Source: JAVBNU01 sp031551265
GTDB taxonomy: Bacteria > Cyanobacteriota > Vampirovibrionia > Gastranaerophilales > Gastranaerophilaceae
NCBI GenBank assembly: GCA_031551265.1
Contig: JAVBNU010000075.1
Location: 1 to 26,323 of the forward strand
Direction of reading: 5' to 3'
DNA length: 26,323 bases
Shown: positions 16,660 to 24,513 of the stretch, piece after piece
Position numbering within the stretch: position 1 is the stretch's first letter
Layout: each line of letters opens with the position of its first letter
Program-made: the position numbers and the translations under genes
The notes under the pieces: model-generated
Database searches by the model: none
Seen by the model: the letters and a program-made list of their open reading frames with translations, nothing else
Told to the model about the DNA's origin: nothing

Positions 16660-17148
16660 TTAAAACATACCACCATCAGGATCATCATAATCAGGTGAGT
16701 CATCGTCATCGAAACCATCATAATCTGAATCGGGAATAGTCTCTGTGTTATTTTTTGCATCACTGATTGGTGCTGTATTGTCTTGTTGTTCAATCTCATT
16801 GTCTTGTGCTGAATGTCCTTGAGGTGAAACAGTAACATCATGCCCGCTATTACTCGCAGAATTATGCTGACTGTCATTTAACATTTTTGTCCCAGTAACA
16901 CCTGCAGCAGTTCCACCAGCACCTGCAGTCAAAGTATCTCTTACACTACCTTTATTTTTGTCTTTATTTACAATCACCAACCTTCCGCCAGGCTCTACTA
17001 TATAGGTATTGCCATCTTTACCTTTAATTCTTTGAGATTCAGGATTATCAAGAATTCCTTTAAAAGATGCGATTTGATTATCTTTAGGTATGCCATTAAG
17101 GGTGGACAATAATGTCGTAAATTTACATGAACTTATGGGTCTTATCAC
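16660..17148 (-). CDS. 162-aa protein with ASFKG motif, glycine-rich segment and acidic tail
   Basis: A strong AAAAGGAGG site lies eight bases before the ATG at 17148. Order of parts: N-terminal segment with ASFKG at 27–31; a short beta-like stretch (GNTYIVEPGGRLVIVNKD); a glycine/alanine hydrophobic segment near 72–88 (TLTAGAGGTAAGVTGTK) that could insert in a membrane; a Gln/Asn/Ser-rich linker; and a very acidic C-terminus (DSDYDGFDDDDSPDYDDPDGG) resembling calcium-binding aspartate runs. Family unknown. It is the first gene of a two-gene leftward operon diverging from the AAA+ operon. Confidence 0.75.
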   Translation of the reverse strand: MIRPISSCKFTTLLSTLNGIPKDNQIASFKGILDNPESQRIKGKDGNTYIVEPGGRLVIVNKDKNKGSVRDTLTAGAGGTAAGVTGTKMLNDSQHNSASNSGHDVTVSPQGHSAQDNEIEQQDNTAPISDAKNNTETIPDSDYDGFDDDDSPDYDDPDGGMF

Positions 17149-17204
17149 AAAAACCTCCTTTTGCTTTTTATTATTATATCCACATAAAAATCGTGATAAA
17201 AAAT

Positions 17205-17277
17205 AGTTGCTAATTTTTCGTTCAAAGTGTTACAAAGTGTTACAATTTCAACAAAAAATGGGCAAAATCTAGCAACT
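17205..17277. promoter_or_regulatory. Inverted repeat enclosing a tandem 10-mer in a divergent promoter region
   Basis: AGTTGCTA (17205–17212) is the exact reverse complement of TAGCAACT (17270–17277), and similarity continues into the A/T flanks on both sides. Between them are two adjoining copies of CAAAGTGTTA (17223–17232 and 17233–17242). This lies between the divergent 162-aa gene and the AAA+ operon, a place suited to an operator. Confidence 0.45.
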
Positions 17278-17333
17278 TTTTTTCTTTACATGTTATTAAA
17301 TAATCGTAATGTGTCGTTTTTAGCAAAATATTA

Positions 17334-17339
17334 ATATAC
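17334..17339 (+). promoter_or_regulatory. Candidate -10 element of the AAA+ operon
   Basis: TATACT lies 33 bases before the ATG at 17372, leaving a leader with a GAAAGAAGG ribosome site. No good -35 is found at 16–18 bases, so an activator may be needed. A weaker alternative is TTTACA (17285–17290) with TAATGT 16 bases later. Confidence 0.35.
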
Positions 17340-17371
17340 TGTGTAATAAAAAATGAAAGAAGGTAAGAAAA

Positions 17372-18850
17372 ATGGTTCGTATAGATAATATATCATTTTC
17401 AAGTGGTCAGTCCCGTAATAAAAATAAATCTAGCAATGTGAATAATTACAACAGTACTCACAAACTAACACTTAATAATTCTTTAAGGCATGAAATCAGA
17501 TCATCAAGTAATAGCTTTATCAATAAGAATTCATACAGTCCTGCTTTTGGGGCGACATTTTGGGGCAATTTAGTAGGTGGTATGGGTGCAGGTGCGGCAG
17601 CAGGTGCGGCAGGTGGTGCACAAGTTGGCGGAACCGTTGATTTAGGTACTCTTGGTACTACCCTTGGTGTTCCGACTGCCACAGCAACCGCAGTGGGTGC
17701 AGTTGGTGGCGCAATTGCTGGTGGTTTTGGCGGTATAGCTCGATATTTCCATCAAGATGAAGCTGAAAGGTTAGAAAAAGAAAATAAACGCCTCGAAGAA
17801 GAAAAAAAGAAGATTGAAGAAAATAAAAAACAAGCGCAAGCCGCAATGGATCAAGCAGATGCTAGAAACAAAGCTGCAATGCAAAAAAATATTGAAGCCA
17901 TAGCCGAAGCTGAGAGAATCAATGCATTAAATTCAAAATACAACACAAAAGCTTTAGACGAAAAAAGAGGAATCGGATTAGGAAAAATAGCTGGATACTC
18001 TGAAGACAAAAAAGCTTTAAATGAAGCGTTTATATCACCATTTATTAAAAGCCGTACAAATCCTGAAATATGTGAAAATGTCCCTAATGGAGTATTACTA
18101 TATGGATTAACTGGAAACGGTAAAACAACAACTGCCATTGCTTTAGCCGAACAAGCACTTCAAGCTGAAAAGTCTTTCCTTGATAAAGATTATAATCACC
18201 CTAATTTTTATGATTTATCAAATAAAAAATCTGAAGAAGTTGTAAAAAATCTTGAGGCGATTACCCAAAAAGCTTCAGCAGAATTTAACAAAAAAGGACA
18301 ACGAAGTATAGTATTTATAGATGAATTTGATGGTGTAGCATTAGCAGAGGATAAACGAGGATATAATGCAACTACAAATGCTTTTCTTAAGACCTTTTTG
18401 AATAATTGCTCAAATCTTGGAATAACTTTGATTGCCACAACAAATCACCCTCAAAATATTGAAGAAGCATTTATTAAAAATAGACGAAGATTTGCAGTGC
18501 AAACTGCTTTAGAGCCTCCTGTAAAAACTGATATTCAAGATATACTGGAATATTATCTTGATGGCTTAACAGATGAAACGGTTAAATGTTATCGTGTGGC
18601 TGAAATGTTGGATCAAAAAGCAAAAGAACGTAATGAAAAATATACTTGTTCAAGTATTGAGGTAATTGCAGAAAAAGCTAAAAAACAAGCTCAAAAACAA
18701 AAAAGATTAGTTTCACAGAATGATTTGCTTTCTATTATTCAATCGACAAATCCGGATTTGACACAAAAATCTTTGAATAAATTCAAAGCAGATTTTGAGC
18801 TTATGAGTAATGGTGTAACTTATGATGAATATTTAAAAAATAAGGAATAA
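17372..18850 (+). CDS. Membrane-anchored AAA+ ATPase
   Basis: The 492 residues divide into: a Ser/Asn-rich N-terminus with NISF (6–9) and PAFG (57–60); two glycine/alanine-rich hydrophobic segments (about 64–87 and 100–123) able to form a membrane hairpin; a charged coiled coil (about 128–185); and an AAA+ domain. The AAA+ motifs are intact: Walker A GLTGNGKT (245–252), Walker B IVFIDE (313–318), sensor-1 ATTNH, and an arginine cluster (NRRRF) where the arginine finger or sensor 2 would sit, followed by a C-terminal lid. The layout of membrane part, coiled coil and AAA+ recalls FtsH or ATAD3, but no protease domain follows. It is the first gene of a five-gene operon and likely uses ATP to remodel a protein complex at a membrane. 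Confidence 0.85.
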   Translation: MVRIDNISFSSGQSRNKNKSSNVNNYNSTHKLTLNNSLRHEIRSSSNSFINKNSYSPAFGATFWGNLVGGMGAGAAAGAAGGAQVGGTVDLGTLGTTLGVPTATATAVGAVGGAIAGGFGGIARYFHQDEAERLEKENKRLEEEKKKIEENKKQAQAAMDQADARNKAAMQKNIEAIAEAERINALNSKYNTKALDEKRGIGLGKIAGYSEDKKALNEAFISPFIKSRTNPEICENVPNGVLLYGLTGNGKTTTAIALAEQALQAEKSFLDKDYNHPNFYDLSNKKSEEVVKNLEAITQKASAEFNKKGQRSIVFIDEFDGVALAEDKRGYNATTNAFLKTFLNNCSNLGITLIATTNHPQNIEEAFIKNRRRFAVQTALEPPVKTDIQDILEYYLDGLTDETVKCYRVAEMLDQKAKERNEKYTCSSIEVIAEKAKKQAQKQKRLVSQNDLLSIIQSTNPDLTQKSLNKFKADFELMSNGVTYDEYLKNKE

Positions 18851-18852
18851 CT

Positions 18853-19392
18853 GTGACAACGTCATTGATAGACATAACATTAGCAAAAATAAATGCTCAA
18901 AAAAATGTACCTGTCTTACCAGTATCAAAAAGGAAGCATACAATACTTTATGATGCTGGGATTGTTTCTGGTACGACAATTGCAGGAGGAGGTACTGCGG
19001 CTTGGGCTACTACACATAATTTTAAAAAAAATGCAAGACCAAATTTTATAGTTTTTGCTAAGCAACAAATTAAAGATTTTATAGAAAAATCTGCTCCACG
19101 TTATAAAAGCAGTCCAGGAAGATATTTGCATCTACTTAAATTGCGTGAAAAGTCCTTAGCAGCCATCCCAATTAAAAATCTTGATGCAGATGAGCTAGAT
19201 TATCTAATGCAAGTTAATCAATACAAACAAGAACGCATGAAAATACAAATGACTTTCCTAGATAAATTTACCAAAGAATTAACTTCATCGATCACAACTA
19301 AAACACTGTTAGGTATATTATTAGGTGCGGCAGTTGGTGCAACTATTGTTGGAGCAAAATACTATTATAATGCCAAGAAAGAAGGGGAATGA
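18853..19392 (+). CDS. 179-aa protein with a membrane segment at each end
   Basis: The frame starts at a GTG (18853), six bases after AAGGA, and two bases after the AAA+ stop. A glycine-rich hydrophobic segment near 35–55 (GIVSGTTIAGGGTAAW) and a C-terminal one near 151–172 (TLLGILLGAAVGATIVGAKY) enclose about 95 charged, helical residues rich in Lys and Leu. Both membrane segments have small-residue (glycine-zipper) spacing. It has no recognisable family. The ATGA overlap with the next gene means tight co-expression, so it is probably a membrane partner of the AAA+ pair. Confidence 0.78.
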   Translation: MTTSLIDITLAKINAQKNVPVLPVSKRKHTILYDAGIVSGTTIAGGGTAAWATTHNFKKNARPNFIVFAKQQIKDFIEKSAPRYKSSPGRYLHLLKLREKSLAAIPIKNLDADELDYLMQVNQYKQERMKIQMTFLDKFTKELTSSITTKTLLGILLGAAVGATIVGAKYYYNAKKEGE

Positions 19393-20360
19393 GTTTGATT
19401 ATTACAAACAATCGAATAAATTTTCAAAATAGGATAAAAGAATTTAATACTAACAATTTATCCTGTCATAAAAAAAAATCAGTTGCTTTTAAGGGCGAGA
19501 TTGTCAATGGAAATTATTACACAGATAGGGAATACATTGATGCTATGCAATATAAAAACCATGATGACGTTACTGTAAGTAATTTTGTTAGCAGATATGG
19601 TTTTTTTACCTATGTATTTACTCAAGCACCGGAAAGGCATGTTGCTGAGGTAAAAAAATGTATAGCCGATATTAAAGCAGTGGAGAGGCGAGAGGCGCAG
19701 GCTCGTGCTGAAAAGCTCCGTCAACAAGAAGCCGAACAAGAACGATTGAAGAAAGAACTTGAAAAAGCGCGTGAAGAGTCGCGAAAAAGAGAAGAGGCTA
19801 TACAAAATGCTATAAAACAACAGCAAAATCGAGGCTTATCACGGTGTCAATTGCCACAATATATATTAGATAAATTGGTGGAAAATGTTGTCAATCCATT
19901 TGCAGTTGATCAGTTGAATAAAAAAGATGGCTGGCGAACAGAAGTGCCAAACGCAGTGCTTTTATATAGCTCAAGCCCTCAAAAAAATGAACAGATTGCA
20001 AAAGCTCTAGGTGAGCAAATTTTACAGGATAAATATAGTAATAACTTTCATACTGTTTCCTTGGAAAGTAGTAGTAATAGTAGATTTGAAGAAAATCTAA
20101 AAACAATAAAAAGCAATGCTGCCATTAACTATCAAAGAACCGGTCAACGAACTATAATATTCATCCCCAATTTTGATAAGATAGCTACAGATTACGACAC
20201 ACCACATTACAATCCAAAACTTAATGGCTTTTTAAAAGCCTTTATGCTTGATTGTACAGATAATGGGTGTACAATTTTTGCGACAGCGCAAAATATTAAC
20301 AATATAGAAGAACCTTTTTTAATAAACAAACAAAGATTTTCTGTTAAGATAAATTTATAA
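19389..20360 (+). CDS. Truncated AAA+ pseudo-ATPase paralogue
   Basis: The 323-aa product aligns with the AAA+ protein two genes upstream along the ATPase core, but its nucleotide site is gone. VPNGVLLYGLTGNGKT corresponds to VPNAVLLYSSSPQKNE (Walker A lost at 194–201). IVFIDEFD corresponds to IIFIPNFD (P260 and N261 replace the Walker B Asp and Glu). ATTNHPQN corresponds to ATAQNINN. It ends just after the NKQRF segment, so the lid is absent, and it lacks the membrane hairpin while keeping a coiled coil (about 97–150). VAFKG lies at 32–36. The frame is intact and overlaps its neighbour by ATGA, so this is a maintained protein, probably a structural or regulatory subunit of a mixed ring. Confidence 0.85.
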   Translation: MSLIITNNRINFQNRIKEFNTNNLSCHKKKSVAFKGEIVNGNYYTDREYIDAMQYKNHDDVTVSNFVSRYGFFTYVFTQAPERHVAEVKKCIADIKAVERREAQARAEKLRQQEAEQERLKKELEKAREESRKREEAIQNAIKQQQNRGLSRCQLPQYILDKLVENVVNPFAVDQLNKKDGWRTEVPNAVLLYSSSPQKNEQIAKALGEQILQDKYSNNFHTVSLESSSNSRFEENLKTIKSNAAINYQRTGQRTIIFIPNFDKIATDYDTPHYNPKLNGFLKAFMLDCTDNGCTIFATAQNINNIEEPFLINKQRFSVKINL

Positions 20361-20375
20361 TATGAAGGAATGCCA

Positions 20376-23345
20376 ATGCTAGTAAATATTTACCCTGCGC
20401 ACAGAACAAAATCAAATTATTTACAAGAAATGTCCTCAACAAAGACAACTCGAGGACTATCTAGGTTTTCGACTAATTGTAATCATACATATTGTGATAC
20501 AGTAAATATTAGGTTTGGCTCAAATTCGTTCAGAATATATGATGATCAGACAGATTTTGCAAATGACAATGCCAATGTATTCAGTATCACTCAATTTAAT
20601 AATCTGCATTCTAAGCTAATGCAACTACGAAAAAGTACAAATGTAAACGAAAAAGAGTATTTAGGCGATGATGCAACACATTATCGAGTGAACGTGCCAA
20701 CTATGATAACGCTTGCTGAGAAAACAAAATTAGGTACTGCTATCTCAAAAGTCGTTGATTTATATGACAATTCAAAAGCCGATAGTATAACAGCAGAAGA
20801 TCTTGTATATTTGGGTGATAATGCAAAAGCAGGCAGCGTTTCAACATTTAGGATTTTTTTAGGTGACAATTCAGAAGCTGACAATATTATGGCTAATACT
20901 GCATGGCTTAAAGATAAAGCAAAAAATTCTACTGTTACTGCTGATGATATCTTTATGCGAAATAATTCTACAATAAGAGATGCCCAAGTAAAAAACAGCA
21001 TTCACATGCGGGATAATGCTTCTGTACAAAATGTTATTATTGAAAGTGGTTCTGTTGAGGTTAGAGAGGGTGCTTCTGTTAGCAATTTGATTGCCTCAGA
21101 AAAGCTTGATGTAACAGGTGACGGTACTATTGGGAATATATATACAAAAGGGCAAAATGTATTGTTGCACGGCCCTGTAAACTTGAGAGGTAAAATCCAT
21201 TTTGAAGACGCTGAGGGCGTTGTTGTCGTGCAAAGAGAACCCTATGCATCCTATCCTAATATAAATCCCTCAGATATTGAAAATGGTAAACTTCAATTTT
21301 TAATAAAAACTCAAGACGGATATATTATAGCAAATCCAAAAGAAGTTTTTGAAAGTGATGTAGCAAGGATTGGCAACACTTGTTTAATAGAAAAAAACAA
21401 TTCAACAAGTCTAACTCCCGCAAATCTGCCAATGAAATATGAGATGTTTGGCGATTTAGAGGAAATAAAAACTACTGCCAGTTTCGTAAACAAAATAATA
21501 ACTGATGCTCAAAGAAACAATGCTGTCTTCGCAGAAAGACTTTTAAACAGTGGTTTTTATGATGAATTGCAAGAGTATGAAATTGAAAACAAGAAATTAC
21601 CTGATTTTTTCATTGATATAATTGAAGGAGCTGGTGCTTCACAAAAATATACCCAAAGATTGAAAAAAGAAAAGCTAATTAAATTATTCAGTGATTCAGC
21701 TACTGCCGATAAAATAGTTTCTCTTACACAAAATAAAATTAACGATTTAGTTGAGCCGATTGAACGGGTAAAACAAGCTTATAGCAATTTGTTAAATAAT
21801 GAAGCTGACTTGAATCAACAACATAAAAAAATACTAAGAGACTGCTCTAACAGCAAACTTTTTTATCAGTTAGTTATTTCAAAAACAAAAAATACAAAAG
21901 ATCCAACAGAGATAGAAGTAAACGTGTATAATATTTTGAAATGCTTAGTTGATGAAAAAAATGAACTTGAAGCTAATACCATAAAAAATATTTTTGAACC
22001 TGTGCGTAATGTAGAAACAGTTCTATCAAACTCTGATAATGTTCAAATTAAAAGTAGTATTTCTTTTATATTTAATATTTTACAAGAAAAAATAAATTCA
22101 AGTTCACCAATTGATGCAGAAGACACAGTTGCGAGAATTCTTTCATTTAGTAAATTTGTTAGCAGAAACTCTTGGGGAATGGATAAATCTTGGCAAGGCA
22201 TTGTTAATGAAGCACAAGATTATTTTAATAAAGTTGTATTGGATAGGGTAACTGCAAACAACATAAGATTATTGTATTCGATGCATGCAAAAATAGCTGA
22301 AGGCGCTGATAGAACGATACTTGATACAATTAATGATCCTATTTTAGATACTATTGAGCAAAAAGAATTTGTTGCAAGATACAAAAATGATTCCAATTTA
22401 AGAGTTTTGCTGACTAATACAGGAATAAATAAACAAGAGGCTATAAGCAAATTACTGATGTTGGAAGCCATTAATACAGATATTTATAAAAATAGACTAG
22501 AGTTTTTTATGCATAATTTGAGCATTGAAGCCATACAAACAAATCCTGATATTGCGAGTAAATTTTTAGAATTGATAGATGCGGAACCTCATAAATTGAA
22601 CGATAAAGATAAATATAGACTCCTTTCATCAATTTCTAATGAAAAAATGAGATTTTTCGAGGCTATCATTTTCAAGAAATGGAATGAAAATGAGTTGGCA
22701 AGGTATATGAGCGCAAACTTTGTAATAGTTGACCATGAATATAATATTAATGCACAGGGAAGACATATAAGGAATGAGCTGGTGAATGTTAACTCCACTC
22801 TTGAAAAAATAAATATCAATATTGAAGGTCAAAGTTATACATTGTTAGAACTTTCAAAAAATATTGATAAAATGAGAACACTGCAAGATAAAGAATATAA
22901 AGAATTATATTTCATTGCGGAACAACTTGCAGCGATTAACCAAAATACAGCTAGTATAAAAGCTAATACACGAGCATTGGTGTATAATGCAATGCAAAAT
23001 TCAAAAATGAAAGATCCTGAACTTTCAAATGAGATCAAAAAATTGCTACCGGCTGCAGAGCAAGAGTCATTATCTGACTTCTTAAAAATAGTAGATATAA
23101 AGGCGAAAGAAATAAAAGACAAAAAAAGAAAAGAACAATTTAGAAATATTGGCATTTTAGTTGGGGTAGGTGCGCTGGCAATTGCTGTAGGTCCCGCAGC
23201 ACCAACTATAGCAGCTAGCATTTTTGGAACAGGAACTACTGCAGCGACATCAGGAGCTACTATTATTGCCTCAATGGCTGAATCAGTTAAGCATGTATCT
23301 ATGTTTCAAATTGCAGCAAGCGGTTTGAAACCTCCTGTGGTATAA
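20376..23345 (+). CDS. 989-aa beta-solenoid (bactofilin-like) protein with coiled coil and C-terminal membrane hairpin
   Basis: I choose the ATG at 20376, six bases after AGGA; the ATG at 20370 adjoins that site. An N-terminal tail has NIRFG at 44–48. Residues about 120–285 are eight or nine rungs of roughly 17 residues with recurring LGDN/MRDN turns and alternating hydrophobic positions (DLVYLGDNAKAGSV, RIFLGDNSEADNI, SIHMRDNASVQNV), the pattern of a right-handed beta-solenoid such as bactofilin. A long helical region (about 340–800), coiled-coil segments (about 815–915) and a small-residue hydrophobic hairpin (about 925–970) follow. By analogy it may polymerise or scaffold at a membrane. 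It starts 15 bases after the pseudo-ATPase and is a candidate substrate or scaffold for the AAA+ pair. Confidence 0.8.
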   Translation: MLVNIYPAHRTKSNYLQEMSSTKTTRGLSRFSTNCNHTYCDTVNIRFGSNSFRIYDDQTDFANDNANVFSITQFNNLHSKLMQLRKSTNVNEKEYLGDDATHYRVNVPTMITLAEKTKLGTAISKVVDLYDNSKADSITAEDLVYLGDNAKAGSVSTFRIFLGDNSEADNIMANTAWLKDKAKNSTVTADDIFMRNNSTIRDAQVKNSIHMRDNASVQNVIIESGSVEVREGASVSNLIASEKLDVTGDGTIGNIYTKGQNVLLHGPVNLRGKIHFEDAEGVVVVQREPYASYPNINPSDIENGKLQFLIKTQDGYIIANPKEVFESDVARIGNTCLIEKNNSTSLTPANLPMKYEMFGDLEEIKTTASFVNKIITDAQRNNAVFAERLLNSGFYDELQEYEIENKKLPDFFIDIIEGAGASQKYTQRLKKEKLIKLFSDSATADKIVSLTQNKINDLVEPIERVKQAYSNLLNNEADLNQQHKKILRDCSNSKLFYQLVISKTKNTKDPTEIEVNVYNILKCLVDEKNELEANTIKNIFEPVRNVETVLSNSDNVQIKSSISFIFNILQEKINSSSPIDAEDTVARILSFSKFVSRNSWGMDKSWQGIVNEAQDYFNKVVLDRVTANNIRLLYSMHAKIAEGADRTILDTINDPILDTIEQKEFVARYKNDSNLRVLLTNTGINKQEAISKLLMLEAINTDIYKNRLEFFMHNLSIEAIQTNPDIASKFLELIDAEPHKLNDKDKYRLLSSISNEKMRFFEAIIFKKWNENELARYMSANFVIVDHEYNINAQGRHIRNELVNVNSTLEKININIEGQSYTLLELSKNIDKMRTLQDKEYKELYFIAEQLAAINQNTASIKANTRALVYNAMQNSKMKDPELSNEIKKLLPAAEQESLSDFLKIVDIKAKEIKDKKRKEQFRNIGILVGVGALAIAVGPAAPTIAASIFGTGTTAATSGATIIASMAESVKHVSMFQIAASGLKPPVV

Positions 23346-23367
23346 TAAAAAAGGAGGGCAAATTAAA

Positions 23368-23604
23368 ATGACTGTAAATGTTGTTTCACAAACTAATTAT
23401 CATAATTTTCACCCACTTACACCTAATATTTCTGCCAAAAATCTGCAATCTTACGGAAAGCAAAGTTTTGGTAATAGCGCAAGTACCAATGCTGCTGGTT
23501 CTGATAAACAAAGCATAACAACAGAAACAATATTAAAAACATTAGGAGCTATTGCAGGAACATGCTTAGCAGTGGCATTATTTGCGTTGGTGCTTAAGAA
23601 ATAA
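23368..23604 (+). CDS. 78-aa tail-anchored protein with QSFG motif
   Basis: AAAAAAGGAGG precedes the ATG, giving a very strong ribosome site. The N-terminal half is Asn/Ser/Thr-rich with QSFG at 32–35; residues about 55–75 form one hydrophobic helix (TLGAIAGTCLAVALFALVL) ending in LysLys at the very C-terminus. The membrane part with no catalytic room suggests a small subunit or adaptor of the upstream complex. It is the last gene of the operon, 22 bases after the solenoid gene; its stop abuts the stop of the convergent metalloprotease gene. Confidence 0.72.
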   Translation: MTVNVVSQTNYHNFHPLTPNISAKNLQSYGKQSFGNSASTNAAGSDKQSITTETILKTLGAIAGTCLAVALFALVLKK

Positions 23605-24513
23605 TTACCGCAAAATGCCGTTCCAAGCTTTCAAAAAAATATCAATTAACAGAGAGTCTTCTTTGTTATTATAGTAGAAAGGGTTATGGGTTGGCATTAA
23701 GGTATCAGGATGAAGTACTTCTGTAACTTTTTTCGTTATAAATTCAGCCACAACTTCCATTGGATTTCCGCCTACGAATTTTCCAGTTTGGGGATTTGTC
23801 TCGCCAGCCGCATAAGTGCTTATTTGTTTTTTTATAATTTTTGAAGCTTCAGGAGTGTAAGACATATTTTGCATCTTAATTTGATGACTTAGCCCTGATA
23901 TAAAAGGATTTGGGTCATAATGGCGACCATTTAGTGAATTATATCTTTGTAGTGCCATTGGGCAAGTTCCATCATATCCAAATAGTCTGTATAATAAATC
24001 TGTATGAATATTATGCACCCATTCGTGTATATGAGTATGTAAAAAATGGTTCGATGAACTCCAGCCACCTCTATAATGTTCTTCAGCACAACGGTCAATA
24101 TCTGTGAAAGTTTTGTATTTATCGTTAAAAAATAATGACCTTAACTCAAAAACAGGTTCATTTTTTAAAACATAACAACTGTTTGGAATGCAAAATCCGA
24201 TTGCGTCATCTACATTCTCAATAAGTGTTTGTCCGGGTGTAAACATTCGTATTTTAGGAGGAACTGTTGAAAAAGGTACACCAAGAAATTCAGAAAGCTT
24301 GCTAAAAATATCTGCAACTGTGCCAGCACAACAAGCTGCAGCTCTATTATTGTTGAATTTAGCATCCACACCGTAGACGGTTTTAAATGAATCTTCTATA
24401 TTTGGAGCAGAAAGATATGCAAACATTCTTTTGACAGCATCGTTCATGCCTGCTTTAAAACTCATATTTTTATTAGTATTAATGTTTTTATCTAAGTTAA
24501 TTATCATTTCCAT
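23605..24513 (-). CDS. HExxH zinc metalloprotease-like protein with N-terminal MSFKAG
   Basis: The 302 residues contain HTHIHEWVHNIH with H163-E164-x-x-H167, the zincin zinc-binding and catalytic motif, in a predicted helix. A second helix carries MEVVAEF (E253, E257), where a third zinc ligand of gluzincin type could lie, though 86–90 residues away. The N-terminus has no signal peptide but MSFKAG at 17–22, like the F(K)G motif of its neighbours. Cysteines are unusually frequent (about 69–70, 110–117, 145, 190). It converges on the AAA+ operon. Two starts (24513 and 24507) are possible; neither has a good ribosome site. Family not recognised, and the substrate is unknown. Confidence 0.75.
   Translation of the reverse strand: MEMIINLDKNINTNKNMSFKAGMNDAVKRMFAYLSAPNIEDSFKTVYGVDAKFNNNRAAACCAGTVADIFSKLSEFLGVPFSTVPPKIRMFTPGQTLIENVDDAIGFCIPNSCYVLKNEPVFELRSLFFNDKYKTFTDIDRCAEEHYRGGWSSSNHFLHTHIHEWVHNIHTDLLYRLFGYDGTCPMALQRYNSLNGRHYDPNPFISGLSHQIKMQNMSYTPEASKIIKKQISTYAAGETNPQTGKFVGGNPMEVVAEFITKKVTEVLHPDTLMPTHNPFYYNNKEDSLLIDIFLKAWNGILR

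Noticed and set aside
17372..18850. FtsH or Lon-type protease identity for the AAA+ protein
   Set aside because: No HExxH or Ser-Lys protease domain follows the ATPase core; only a helical lid is present.
12386..24513. Prophage or conjugative element
   Set aside because: No integrase, terminase, portal, capsid, relaxase or type IV secretion gene is recognisable in the island.
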